Below, in pieces: positions 26,211 to 34,571 of a DNA stretch of 64,000 bases. The stretch is from Streptomyces smyrnaeus (lineage in GTDB: Bacteria; Actinomycetota; Actinomycetes; Streptomycetales; Streptomycetaceae): assembly GCF_017676345.1 (NCBI RefSeq), contig NZ_JAFFZM010000016.1:1-64000 (forward strand). Direction: 5' to 3'. The number at the start of each line of letters is the position of its first letter. The first letter of the stretch is position 1. The notes under the pieces were generated by a model. That model was not told the origin of the DNA. It did not search any database and saw nothing but the letters and a program-made list of their open reading frames with translations. The translations under genes were made by a program, and so were the position numbers.

Positions 26211-27698
26211 CTACCCACCGCGCATCACGTCCTGCCATGCCGTGGCCAGTGCCGCGGAGACATCCGTCGCGGAGGGCGGGTCGGCCGCGAGCCGGCCGGC
26301 GAGGCCGTGCAGATAGGCGGCGGCCGAAGCGGCGTCGCGGGCGGACAGACCGGCCGCCAGCAGACCGCCCGCCAGCCCGGTCAGTACATCGCCGCTGCCC
26401 GCCGTGGCCAGCCAGCCGGTCCCGGTGGCGTTCACCCGTACCGGGGAAGGAGCGGCACCGGGCCGGGACGGCTCGGCGACCAGCGTCGTGGAGCCCTTGA
26501 GCAGCACGGTGGCCCCCGTCCGCTCCGCCAGCCCCCGTACCGCCGCCAGACGTTCGGCCTCGACCTCCTCGCGGGCCACCCCGAGCAGCGCCGCGGCCTC
26601 CCCGGCGTGCGGCGTCAGCAGGGTGGGAGCCGTACGGGCGCGAACTGCGTCCATGTCCATCAGCCGCAGCCCGTCCGCGTCGACGAGCACCGGCACCTCG
26701 GAGGCCAGCACCTCGTCGATCGCCTGCTGCGCCGCCGGTTCGTCGCCCAGTCCCGGGCCGACGGCCCAGGCCTGCACCCGCCCGGCATGCCCGGGCGGCC
26801 CCTCGCTCACGAGCGTCTCCGGGTAGCGGGAGACGACCGCTTCCGTGCCGGGCCCCACGTACCGCACGGCCCCCGCGCCGCTGCGCAGCGCGCCGGAGAC
26901 GGCCAGTACGGCGGCCCCGGGATAGCGCCCGGAGCCGGCCACGACACCGACGACGCCGCGCCGGTACTTGTCGCTCTCCGCCACGGGCCTCGGCAGCAGG
27001 CGGGCCGCGTCGGCGTGCTGGAGAGCCTCCACGTCGCAGGTTTCGGGCAGGTGAGGTGCCAGACCGATGTCGATCAGCCGGACGGCGCCCGCGTACTCCC
27101 GGGCCGGGTCGATCAGCAGCCCCGGCTTGTACGCGCCGAAGGTGATGGTCGCGTCGGCGGCCAGCGCCGGGCCGGGCACCTCGCCGGTGTCGGCGTCCAC
27201 CCCGCTGGGCAGGTCGACGGCGACGACCGGCACCCCGGCGTCCCGCACCAGGTCGGCCAACTCCACGGCCGCGGGCCGCAGTCCGCCCTTGCCGCCGATG
27301 CCGACGATGCCGTCCACCACCAGGTCGGCCCGCGCGATGACGTCACCGACGGGCTCGGCGACGCCCTCCACCACGGCGCCCGGCGCCACCCGCACCCTGC
27401 CCCCGGCGGCCCGCAGCGCGGCCAGCCCGCCCTCATGGGCCCGTTCGGGCGCCAGCAGCACCGCCGTCACCCCGGCCCCGCGCCGGGCCAGTCGCGCGCC
27501 CGCGTACAGCGCGTCCCCGCCGTTGTCACCGCTGCCGACGAGCAGCACCACCCGCGTCCCGTACGTCCGCCCCAGCAGCCGGCCGCAGGCCGCGGCCAGC
27601 CCGGCAGCGGCGCGCCGCATCAACGCGCCCTCGGGCAGCCGTGCCATCAGCGCCCGCTCGGCGGCACGCACGGTCTCCACGCCGTAACCAGTCCTCAT
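26211..27698 (-). CDS. nnr: Bifunctional NAD(P)H-hydrate epimerase/dehydratase
   Basis: Nnr repairs hydrated NAD(P)H. The product is 495 residues from the ATG at 27698. The N-terminal YjeF_N epimerase domain (about 1-215) has GSGDNGGDALYAGARLA and VDLPSGVDADTGEV. The C-terminal YjeF_C dehydratase domain (about 225-490) has KYRRGVVGVVAGSGRYPGAA, LLTPHAGEAAALLG and the catalytic-loop TAGSGDVLTGLAGGLLA. It lies directly downstream of acpS, separated by a copy of the dispersed repeat. Confidence 0.93.
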   Translation of the reverse strand: MRTGYGVETVRAAERALMARLPEGALMRRAAAGLAAACGRLLGRTYGTRVVLLVGSGDNGGDALYAGARLARRGAGVTAVLLAPERAHEGGLAALRAAGGRVRVAPGAVVEGVAEPVGDVIARADLVVDGIVGIGGKGGLRPAAVELADLVRDAGVPVVAVDLPSGVDADTGEVPGPALAADATITFGAYKPGLLIDPAREYAGAVRLIDIGLAPHLPETCDVEALQHADAARLLPRPVAESDKYRRGVVGVVAGSGRYPGAAVLAVSGALRSGAGAVRYVGPGTEAVVSRYPETLVSEGPPGHAGRVQAWAVGPGLGDEPAAQQAIDEVLASEVPVLVDADGLRLMDMDAVRARTAPTLLTPHAGEAAALLGVAREEVEAERLAAVRGLAERTGATVLLKGSTTLVAEPSRPGAAPSPVRVNATGTGWLATAGSGDVLTGLAGGLLAAGLSARDAASAAAYLHGLAGRLAADPPSATDVSAALATAWQDVMRGG

Positions 27699-27717
27699 GC
27701 CCCCAGTGTGGCGCCCC

Positions 27718-27775
27718 GCCCCGTCAGGGGCGCGGGGAGCTGCGCTCACAGCCACCGACCACCCGCAGCCCGCGA
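27718..27775. repeat. Dispersed intergenic repeat between acpS and nnr
   Basis: CCCCGTCAGGGGCGCGGGGA followed by a CAGCCACCGACC...CCGCAGCCCGCG tail, in inverted orientation relative to the copy at 26.1 kb. CCCC...GGGG forms a short hairpin. Confidence 0.6.
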
Positions 27776-27808
27776 CGGCGAGACAGGGGCGCCCTCGACT
27801 CAGCCGAC

Positions 27809-28177
27809 TCAGCCCTCCGCGACGACGACGGCCGAGGCGACCCCCGCGTCGTGCGAGAGGGAGACGTGCCAGCCGCGTACCCCCAGTTCGGCGGCGCGCT
27901 CCGCCACCGTGCCGCGCACCCGCAGATAGGGCTGCCCCGAGTCGGCCGTGCACACCTCCGCGTCGGTCCACCGCAGCCCGCCCGGCGCGCCCAGCGCCTT
28001 GGCCAGTGCCTCTTTCGCGGCGAACCGGGCCGCCAGTGAGGCCACCCCGCGCCGCTCGCCGCTGGGCAGCCACAGTTCGCGGTCGACGAAGAGCCGCTCC
28101 GCCATGCTGGGCGTGCGTGCCAGGGAGGTGGCGAAGCGGTCGATCTCCGCGACGTCGATTCCCACCCCGATGATCAC
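27809..28177 (-). CDS. acpS: Holo-[acyl-carrier-protein] synthase
   Basis: AcpS moves 4'-phosphopantetheine from CoA to a serine of acyl carrier protein, activating fatty acid and polyketide synthesis. The 122-residue product begins with IIGVGIDVAEIDRF (Mg-binding Asp) and has RFAAKEALAKALG with the second metal ligand Glu, then HVSLSHDAGVASAVVV. The GTG start at 28177 gives the family N-terminus. The frame is open 25 codons further upstream without family support. Confidence 0.94.
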   Translation of the reverse strand: MIIGVGIDVAEIDRFATSLARTPSMAERLFVDRELWLPSGERRGVASLAARFAAKEALAKALGAPGGLRWTDAEVCTADSGQPYLRVRGTVAERAAELGVRGWHVSLSHDAGVASAVVVAEG

Positions 28178-28274
28178 CGCTGTCCCACTTCCGCACACCT
28201 CACCCGCCGTCCGGTCGCCGGCACGTCGCCGACGGAGTGAGGGTACGCGCAACGTCAGGGCGTTCCCCGCGTGC

Positions 28275-28520
28275 TCACTCGCCCCGCGCCATCCGCTCTA
28301 TGGCGTCCTCCATCAGCTCCAGGTACTCCGACTCCTCGCAGCGCGGCTTGCTGCCCATCACGTACAGCTCCAGCGAGTCCGTCAGATCCTCGGTCAGGTC
28401 CTCGTCCGGGAGCCCGTCGGTCAGATCGCTGTAGACGTGGCCTGCGTGGCCCGCCATCGGGTCGGTACCGAAGGTGCGCCGGGTACGAGGGCGGCGTATG
28501 CGACTCAAGGGGGAGGACAT
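28275..28520 (-). CDS. Small acidic conserved protein
   Basis: The product is 81 residues from the ATG at 28520. The first 20 residues are basic, the rest strongly acidic (SDLTDGLPDEDLTEDLTDSLELYVMG, then ESEYLELMEDAIERMARGE). No enzymatic motif or family is recognised. An ATG at 28457 is an alternative start. It lies between the divergent coaA gene and acpS. Confidence 0.5.
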   Translation of the reverse strand: MSSPLSRIRRPRTRRTFGTDPMAGHAGHVYSDLTDGLPDEDLTEDLTDSLELYVMGSKPRCEESEYLELMEDAIERMARGE

Positions 28521-28679
28521 GGACGGAACATAGCCCCCATCGGCACATCTCGTACACCTTCTGTTCGCAGATTGTCCGACGCGACGGCATGGAAACCGCA
28601 CCCGGGCCGGCGCTCGCGTTACCGGCGGTCAGCCTCCCCCCAAGATGAGCGCTGCGTGGGGCCCGCGCAGAATGGCCCC

Positions 28680-29639
28680 GTGTCCACGAAGCCTTACGTC
28701 GACCTCGGCCGCTCGGAGTGGAGCGCCCTGCGCGAGCGCACCCCCCTTCCCCTGACGGCCGCCGAGGTCGAGGCCCTGCGTGGGCTCGGCGACGTCATCG
28801 ACCTGGAGGAAGTGCGGGACATCTATCTGCCGCTGTCCCGGCTGCTGAACCTCTATGTGGGCGCCACGCACGGACTGCGCAGGGCGCTCAACACCTTCCT
28901 CGACGATCCGCACCGCCCCGGCAGGCCCACCCCGCAGCGCGGCACCCCGTTCGTGATCGGTGTCGCGGGCAGCGTCGCCGTCGGCAAGTCCACCGTCTCC
29001 CGGCTGCTGGAGGCGCTTCTCGCCCGGTGGCCGGAGCACCCCCGCGTCGAGCGCGTGACGACGGACGGCTTCCTGCTGCCCAAGGCCGAGCTGGAGCGGC
29101 GGGGCCTGATGTCCCGCAAGGGCTTCCCCGAGTCGTACGACCGGCGGGCGCTCACCCGCTTCGTCGCCGACGTGAAGGCGGGCAAGCCGGAGGTGACCGC
29201 ACCGGTCTACTCGCATCTGATCTACGACATCGTCCCGGGCGAGCGGCTGACCGTGCACCAGCCGGACATCCTCATCGTGGAGGGCCTGAACGTCCTGCAG
29301 CCCGCGCTGCCCGGCAAGGACGGCCGCACCCGGCTGGCCGTCTCCGACTACTTCGACTTCTCGGTGTACGTCGATGCCCGTACCGCCGACATCGAGCGCT
29401 GGTACCTGGAGCGGTTCCGGAAACTGCGGGAGACCGCGTTCCAGGACCCGCGCTCGTACTTCCACCGGTTCACGGACGTCTCCGAGGAGGAGGCCCTCGC
29501 CTACGCGCGCACCACCTGGCAGACCATCAACGAGCCCAACCTGCGGCAGAACATAGCCCCCACCCGTGGCCGGGCCACCCTGCAACTCCACAAGGGCCCC
29601 GACCACAAGGTGCAGCGGCTGTCACTCAGAAAGCTGTAG
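28680..29639 (+). CDS. coaA: Type I pantothenate kinase
   Basis: CoaA phosphorylates pantothenate, the first and regulated step of coenzyme A synthesis. The product is 319 residues from the GTG at 28680. It has the opening FDRSEWSxLR-like segment, Walker A GVAGSVAVGKST (about 94-105), VTTDGFLLP, and the conserved RKGFPESYD and YSHLIYDIV. The upstream open frame is non-coding. It faces glmM with only 17 bp between the stops. Confidence 0.95.
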   Translation: MSTKPYVDLGRSEWSALRERTPLPLTAAEVEALRGLGDVIDLEEVRDIYLPLSRLLNLYVGATHGLRRALNTFLDDPHRPGRPTPQRGTPFVIGVAGSVAVGKSTVSRLLEALLARWPEHPRVERVTTDGFLLPKAELERRGLMSRKGFPESYDRRALTRFVADVKAGKPEVTAPVYSHLIYDIVPGERLTVHQPDILIVEGLNVLQPALPGKDGRTRLAVSDYFDFSVYVDARTADIERWYLERFRKLRETAFQDPRSYFHRFTDVSEEEALAYARTTWQTINEPNLRQNIAPTRGRATLQLHKGPDHKVQRLSLRKL

Positions 29640-29656
29640 GCCCGAGCGCGCGGGCG

Positions 29657-31033
29657 TCAGCCGCCCAGCGCGCGCTTGACCACATCGGCCAGCCGCCCCG
29701 CGACGGCCCGCGCGTGCTCGATGTCCGCGGCCTCCACCATCACCCGCACCAGCGGCTCGGTCCCGGAGGGCCGCAGCAGCACGCGCCCGGTCTCCCCCAG
29801 CTCCCGCTCCGCCTCGGCGACGGCCGAAACCAGCTCGGGGGCGGTTCCCACCCGAGCCTTGTCCACGTCCGGCACGTTCACCAGCACCTGCGGCAGCCGC
29901 TCCATCACCCCGGCCAGCTCCGCCAGCGGCTTGCCGGTGGCGGCGACCCGTGCGGCCAGCATCAGCCCGGTCAAGGTCCCGTCGCCCGTCGTGGCGTGGT
30001 CGAGCACGATCACATGCCCGGACTGCTCCCCGCCGAGCGAGAACCCGCCGCGCTTCATCTCCTCCAGCACATAGCGGTCCCCGACCGCCGTCTGCACCAG
30101 TTCGAGCCCCGCGCCCTCCAGGGCCAGCTTGAAGCCGAGGTTGGACATCACCGTCGCGACGACGGTGTCCTTGCGCAGCTGCCCGGCCTCCTTCATCGCG
30201 AACGCGAGGACGGCGAGGATCTGGTCGCCGTCGACCTCGTGCCCGGCCGCGTCGACGGCCAGGCACCGGTCGGCGTCGCCGTCGTGCGCGACGCCGAAGT
30301 CCGCGCCGTGCCGTACGACGGCGTCCCGCAGCCCGGCGAGGTGGGTGGAGCCGCAGTCGTCGTTGATGTTGAGGCCGTCGGGGTCGGTCCCGATGGTGAT
30401 CACGTCGGCACCGGCGCGTGCGAACGCCTCGGGCGAGACGCGGGCCGCGGCGCCGTGCGCCCCGTCGATGACGACCTTCAGCCCGTCGAGCCGGTTGGGC
30501 AGCACGCCGACCAGGTGGGCGACGTAGTTGTCGAAGCCCTCGTCGTAGTCCTTGACCCGGCCGACCCCGGCCCCGGTGGGCCGCGCCCACGGCTCACCGG
30601 CGGCGTGCTCGCGGTGGAGGGCCTCGATACGGTCCTCCAGCTCGTCGGCGAGCTTGTGGCCGCCGCGGGCGAAGAACTTGATGCCGTTGTCCGGCATGGG
30701 GTTGTGGCTGGCCGACAGCATCACGCCCAGGTCGGCACCGAGCGAGCCGGTCAGATAGGCGACGGCGGGTGTCGGGAGCACGCCCACCCGCAGCACATCG
30801 ACCCCGGCGCTGGCCAGCCCGGCCACGACGGCGGCCTCCAGGAACTCGCCGGAGGCCCGCGGGTCCCGCCCGACGACCGCGACCGGCCGGGAGCCTTCCC
30901 GGGCCGCCTCGGCGCCCGTCCGCGCTTCGGTGAGCACATGTGCCGCCGCGACGGACAGCCCGAGCGCCAGCTCGGCCGTCAGCCCCTCATTGGCGACGCC
31001 ACGTACGCCGTCGGTACCGAAGAGTCGTGCCAC
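29657..31033 (-). CDS. glmM: Phosphoglucosamine mutase
   Basis: GlmM converts glucosamine-6-phosphate to glucosamine-1-phosphate for UDP-GlcNAc and peptidoglycan. The 458-residue product starts at the GTG at 31033 (VARLFGTDGVRGVAN), 8 nt after GGAGG. The phosphoserine is Ser109 in SASHNPM. The Mg loop is DGDADRCL and the sugar-binding loop GGEQSGH. The C-terminal phosphate-binding RPSGTEPLVRVMVE is intact. It is downstream of rplM-rpsI on the same strand but separated by a strong hairpin. Confidence 0.96.
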   Translation of the reverse strand: MARLFGTDGVRGVANEGLTAELALGLSVAAAHVLTEARTGAEAAREGSRPVAVVGRDPRASGEFLEAAVVAGLASAGVDVLRVGVLPTPAVAYLTGSLGADLGVMLSASHNPMPDNGIKFFARGGHKLADELEDRIEALHREHAAGEPWARPTGAGVGRVKDYDEGFDNYVAHLVGVLPNRLDGLKVVIDGAHGAAARVSPEAFARAGADVITIGTDPDGLNINDDCGSTHLAGLRDAVVRHGADFGVAHDGDADRCLAVDAAGHEVDGDQILAVLAFAMKEAGQLRKDTVVATVMSNLGFKLALEGAGLELVQTAVGDRYVLEEMKRGGFSLGGEQSGHVIVLDHATTGDGTLTGLMLAARVAATGKPLAELAGVMERLPQVLVNVPDVDKARVGTAPELVSAVAEAERELGETGRVLLRPSGTEPLVRVMVEAADIEHARAVAGRLADVVKRALGG

Positions 31034-31197
31034 AGTCGTTCCTCCGAGTTCTGGGGGCGTTCTCCGGGGATTCACCGGGCGGGCCCGGGTGGGCCCGGCA
31101 CACCAGGTATACGCCCCGATGTCAGCGTGACGGCGCGTGCGCCACCGTCACAAGACCGGGTGTCGGGCCGCACACCGCACGGTGGGCCCGAACGACC

Positions 31198-31238
31198 GAT
31201 GCCCCGCCGGCACCGAGGTGAGGTGCCGACGGGGCATC
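31198..31238 (-). terminator. Terminator after rpsI
   Basis: A 17-bp stem with a single mismatch (31198-31214 with 31222-31238, GATGCCCCG...CGGGGCATC) and a 7-nt loop lies 36 bp past the rpsI stop. It separates rplM-rpsI from glmM. Confidence 0.75.
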
Positions 31239-31273
31239 CGGACTGCAGTCTTTCCGCTCCAGCGAGCGCCGGG

Positions 31274-31777
31274 TCAGCGCTTGCTGTACTGCGTGCCCTT
31301 GCGGGCCTTCTTGAGACCGGCCTTCTTGCGCTCGACCGCACGGGCGTCACGCGTGAGGAAACCGGCCTTCTTGAGCGGGCCGCGGTTGTTGTCCACGTCC
31401 GCCTCGTTCAGCGCACGGGCCACACCGAGGCGCAGGGCGCCCGCCTGGCCCGAGATGCCGCCACCGGAGATACGGGCGACCACGTCGTAGCGGTCGTCCA
31501 GCTCCAGGACCTTGAACGGCTCGTTGACTTCCTGCTGGTGCACCTTGTTCGGGAAGTAGCCCTCAAGGGTGCGACCGTTGATCTTCCACTGACCGGAGCC
31601 CGGGATGATCCGGACGCGGGCGATGGCGTTCTTGCGGCGACCGGTGCCGGCGGCCGGCTGCGGGTCGCCGAAACGGGAGGCGAGGGACTCGGAGGTGTAC
31701 TCCTCCGGGGCCTCGGGGGTCTCGGTCGTGTACTCCTCGACGCCCTCGACGGGGGTCTCAGCGGTGGTCTCGGCCAC
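31274..31777 (-). CDS. rpsI: 30S ribosomal protein S9
   Basis: S9 (uS9) sits in the 30S head, with its C-terminal lysine/arginine tail touching P-site tRNA. The product is 167 residues. The core shows GRRKNAIARVRIIPGSGQWKINGR and the tail ends KARKGTQYSKR. An acidic N-terminal extension of about 35 residues is typical of actinobacteria. It is 42 bp downstream of rplM. Confidence 0.97.
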   Translation of the reverse strand: MAETTAETPVEGVEEYTTETPEAPEEYTSESLASRFGDPQPAAGTGRRKNAIARVRIIPGSGQWKINGRTLEGYFPNKVHQQEVNEPFKVLELDDRYDVVARISGGGISGQAGALRLGVARALNEADVDNNRGPLKKAGFLTRDARAVERKKAGLKKARKGTQYSKR

Positions 31778-31819
31778 GATTCTCCTCAGCTTCTCTTCAG
31801 TCGTAGGGGGTGGCCGGAC

Positions 31820-32263
31820 TTACTGCGCGACCTGGCTGATCTCGAACGGCACGGGCTGCTGCGCACCGTGAGGGTGCTGGTCGCCCGCGTAGACCTTCAG
31901 CTTCGAGAGCATCTGACGGCCCAGGGAGTTCTTCGGGAGCATGCCCTTGACGGCCTTCTCGACGGCCTTCTCCGGGTTCTTGTCCAGCAGCTCGTCGTAG
32001 CGGACGGAACGCAGACCACCCGGGTAACCGGAGTGGCGGTACGCCATCTTCTGGGTCCGCTTGTTGCCCGAGAGGTGCACCTTGTCGGCGTTGATGATGA
32101 TGACGAAGTCACCGGTGTCGACGTGAGGCGCGTACACGGGCTTGTGCTTACCCCGCAGAAGGGTGGCGGCCTGGGAGGCCAGACGGCCGAGGACGACGTC
32201 CTGGGCGTCGATGACGTGCCACTGGCGCTGAATGTCGCCAGGCTTGGGGCTGTACGTACGCAC
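31820..32263 (-). CDS. rplM: 50S ribosomal protein L13
   Basis: L13 (uL13) is an early assembly protein of the 50S subunit. The 147-residue product is full length with WHVIDAQDVVLGRLAS near the start and KVYAGDQHPHGAQQP near the end. It is the first gene of the rplM-rpsI operon, with its own promoter (32388-32416) and a structured leader. Confidence 0.97.
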   Translation of the reverse strand: MRTYSPKPGDIQRQWHVIDAQDVVLGRLASQAATLLRGKHKPVYAPHVDTGDFVIIINADKVHLSGNKRTQKMAYRHSGYPGGLRSVRYDELLDKNPEKAVEKAVKGMLPKNSLGRQMLSKLKVYAGDQHPHGAQQPVPFEISQVAQ

Positions 32264-32331
32264 GGTCGTAGCCTTCGCTTCTTCAGTGATTGGGTCCTGA
32301 CAGGGCCAACCAGGCAGATCACGACAGGCAA

Positions 32332-32363
32332 GATCGCATGCGGTGACGCATCCGCATGCGATC
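32332..32363 (-). promoter_or_regulatory. Leader hairpin in the rplM 5' untranslated region
   Basis: A perfect 12-bp inverted repeat, GATCGCATGCGG/CCGCATGCGATC, with an 8-nt loop sits about 70-100 nt upstream of the rplM start, inside the predicted leader. It is a candidate site for feedback control by L13 or for mRNA stability. It has no downstream T-tract. Confidence 0.55.
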
Positions 32364-32387
32364 GCTGGTCATCGACCGGTAGGCCGG

Positions 32388-32416
32388 TGTATAGCCCCCC
32401 ACGTGAGAACAGGCAA
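32388..32416 (-). promoter_or_regulatory. rplM-rpsI promoter
   Basis: On the minus strand TTGCCT (plus 32411-32416) and TATACA (plus 32388-32393) are 17 nt apart, a good housekeeping promoter. The predicted start near 32381 gives a leader of about 118 nt. Confidence 0.6.
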
Positions 32417-32694
32417 GCCAATACACACAACGAACCAGCACGATACCGGCGCGCACCACCCACGGTCAAAACGGGAGACGACCCCTCCACCCCTGCTCCC
32501 GGGGCGGACCAGCGGCGGGAGCGGAAGCCGGGACGGCCCTGCCCCCGTTCGCCGGACCGGCTGAACACGCCTGCCTTTCACCCGCTGCCTGGCTTCACCC
32601 GCCGCCCACCTTTCACCTGCGGGCGGTGGACCGAGGGCGTGAGGCGACTATACGGACCGGTGGGTTGACTCCCGGGCGGTCGACTGGTCTCCTG

Positions 32695-32714
32695 GGTAGA
32701 CCGATCGGTCTACC
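32695..32714. promoter_or_regulatory. 20-bp perfect palindromic operator
   Basis: GGTAGACCGATCGGTCTACC is a perfect 20-bp palindrome ending 12 bp before the ATG of the oxidoreductase gene, next to the GAGGAG ribosome-binding site. Sequences with GACCGATCGGTC cores are typical TetR-family operators. No TetR gene is adjacent, so the regulator is probably encoded elsewhere. Confidence 0.65.
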
Positions 32715-32726
32715 TGAGGAGCGGCG

Positions 32727-33761
32727 ATGAAGGCTGTACTGCTGACGCGCTACGGCGGACCGGAGGCGTTGGAGTTCCGGGCGGACGTCCCGGATCCGGT
32801 GCCGGGGCCCGGGGAAGTACGGGTGCGGGTGCGGGCGGCGTCGCTGAACAACACGGACATCTGGACCCGCGAGGGCGCCTACGGATCCTCGGACGACCCG
32901 GACGCGCAGACCGGATGGCGTCGGTCGTCGTTCAGCTTCCCGCGCATCCAGGGCGCCGACGTGGCCGGGGAGATCGACCAGGTGGGCCCCGGAGTGCCCG
33001 AGGCACGGGTGGGCGAGCGGGTGCTGGTCGATCCGATGATCTACGACGGCGGAGAGATGGCCCTGGTCACCACCGACTATCTCGGCAGCGAGCGGGACGG
33101 AGGCTTCGCCGAGCTGGTGACCGTGCCGGCGCACAACGTGCACTCCGTCGGTGACGCCCTGTCGTTCGCGGAGCTGGCGACACTGCCGACTGCCGCCACC
33201 ACGGCCATGCGCATGCTCGGGCGCGCGGGACTGCGGGCCGGTGAGACGGTGCTGGTGACCGGCGCCTCCGGCGGGGTGGGGACCTCGCTCGTGCAGATCG
33301 CCAAGGCCCGCGGGGCCAGGGTGGTGGCGGTCGCCGGGGCCGCCAAGCACGCGGCACTCCGGGAGCTCGGTGCGGACGAGGTCGTCGCCCGGGACGCCGA
33401 ACTCCCCAGCGCGCTGGCCGCCGTCGGGGTCGGGGAGGTCGATGTCGTCGCCGACGTGGTGGCGGGCCCGTCCTTCGGCGACCTGCTGGGGGTCCTCGCT
33501 CCGCTGGGCCGCTACGTCGTCGCGGGCGCCATCGCCGGACCGCTGGTCGAGACCGACCTGCGGACGGTCTACCTGCGCCAGCTCACCCTGCTCGGGTCGT
33601 CGTTCGGCACGCACGAGGACTTCGCCTCGGTGGTCGACCTGGTCGGGCGCGGGATGTTCCGTCCGCTGGTGGCAGGCCGCTACCCGTTGGCCCAGCTCGC
33701 GACCGCGCAGGAGCACTTCGTGTCCAAGGACTTCGTCGGCAAACTGGTGGTGGAGCCGTGA
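32727..33761 (+). CDS. Zinc-type/quinone oxidoreductase-like MDR protein
   Basis: This 344-residue medium-chain dehydrogenase/reductase has the N-terminal GroES-like fold (about 25-150), the motif ASLNNTDIWTREG, and a Rossmann domain with VTGASGGVGTSLVQIAKARGARVVAV (about 172-197). Catalytic-zinc ligands are not conserved, which points to a quinone-oxidoreductase-like NADPH enzyme. It is preceded by GAGGAG and the 20-bp palindrome and overlaps the following HAD gene by 4 bp. Likely a TetR-controlled detoxification or small-molecule reductase. Confidence 0.87.
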   Translation: MKAVLLTRYGGPEALEFRADVPDPVPGPGEVRVRVRAASLNNTDIWTREGAYGSSDDPDAQTGWRRSSFSFPRIQGADVAGEIDQVGPGVPEARVGERVLVDPMIYDGGEMALVTTDYLGSERDGGFAELVTVPAHNVHSVGDALSFAELATLPTAATTAMRMLGRAGLRAGETVLVTGASGGVGTSLVQIAKARGARVVAVAGAAKHAALRELGADEVVARDAELPSALAAVGVGEVDVVADVVAGPSFGDLLGVLAPLGRYVVAGAIAGPLVETDLRTVYLRQLTLLGSSFGTHEDFASVVDLVGRGMFRPLVAGRYPLAQLATAQEHFVSKDFVGKLVVEP

Positions 33762-34522
33762 GCCCGCGCGGGAGCGGGCATGAAGGTCTGCTCGGCTTCC
33801 GGGCGCTGACCTTCGATGTCGTCGGGACACTGATCGACTTCGAGGCCGGCATCGTGGAGTGTGTCCGCCGGGTGGCAGGGCCGGACGGCTCGCAGCGGAG
33901 CGACGAGGAGATTCTCCGGGCGTTCGGCGCCGCGGAGGACGAGCAGCAGCAGCGCACGCCCGCGATGCCGTTCACACAGATGCTGGACCCGATCTCGGCG
34001 CGGCTGGCGGCCCACCTCGGCCTGCCCGCCCTGGACGGCCGGGGAGCGCCGAGCCCGCTGCGCCTGTCCATCGCGGCGTGGCCGGCCTTTCCCGACGCCC
34101 GGGAGGCACTGGCCGCACTCCACCGCCGGTTCCGGCTGGTCGCTGTGACCAACGCGGACAACGCCGCCGCGCGGGCGATGAGCAGCACGCTCGGGGGCCC
34201 CTTCGACGATGTGGTCACCGCCGAGGACGTCGGGGTCAACAAGCCGGATCCGCAGGTGTTCGCCTACTGCCAGGGCCGGCTGGGGACGCTCGACATCGCG
34301 CGCTCCGAGGTGCTGCACGTGGCGCAGAGCCAGTACCACGACATCGGAGTGGCGCGGCAGCTCGGGTATGCGACGTGCTGGATCGAGCGGCGCCGGGGCC
34401 GCGCCGGGTCCGGCGCCACTCCACCGCCGCGCTCCGTCACCGCACCCGACCACCACTTCGGCACGCTCGCCGAGCTCGCCGCAGCGGTGGAAGAAGCCCC
34501 GGCCCCGGCCCCGGAGCGGTGA
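33758..34522 (+). CDS. HAD-superfamily hydrolase, haloacid dehalogenase-like
   Basis: The product is 254 residues. Its GTG start overlaps the stop of the oxidoreductase gene (GTGA), so the two are translationally coupled. Motif I is FDVVGTLID with the nucleophile Asp. Motif II is VTNADN, and motif III/IV are VNKPDPQVF and HVAQSQYHDIGVARQLG. The HVAQSxYHDI pattern is that of type II haloacid dehalogenases. Its true substrate is unknown. The coupling suggests it processes a product of the oxidoreductase. Confidence 0.86.
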   Translation: MSPRGSGHEGLLGFRALTFDVVGTLIDFEAGIVECVRRVAGPDGSQRSDEEILRAFGAAEDEQQQRTPAMPFTQMLDPISARLAAHLGLPALDGRGAPSPLRLSIAAWPAFPDAREALAALHRRFRLVAVTNADNAAARAMSSTLGGPFDDVVTAEDVGVNKPDPQVFAYCQGRLGTLDIARSEVLHVAQSQYHDIGVARQLGYATCWIERRRGRAGSGATPPPRSVTAPDHHFGTLAELAAAVEEAPAPAPER

Positions 34523-34571
34523 CCGGCGAGGCGAGACCCCGCCCCCGCAGACAGCCCTCGCCAGGCCCCCC

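Larger units (their letters stand above)
32264..32726. other. Divergent rplM / oxidoreductase intergenic region
   Basis: This 463-bp stretch without a gene holds, from left to right, the rplM leader hairpin, the rplM promoter, about 230 bp with no recognisable element, a TTGACT hexamer at 32665-32670 and a 20-bp palindrome before the oxidoreductase gene. Confidence 0.6.

Noticed and set aside
25780..26238. Open frames on the minus strand upstream of the DinB gene as an N-terminal extension
   Set aside because: They are opposite the GNAT remnant and the dispersed repeat and do not resemble DinB proteins; the ATG at 25778 gives the family N-terminus.
28718..32668. A 1316-codon open frame on the plus strand
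   Set aside because: It lies largely antisense to glmM, rpsI and rplM and across coaA in the wrong phase. It is an artefact of high GC.
32665..32670. TTGACT as the -35 of the oxidoreductase promoter
   Set aside because: No acceptable -10 hexamer at 16-19 nt downstream (the position reads TCTCCT), so no promoter was called.
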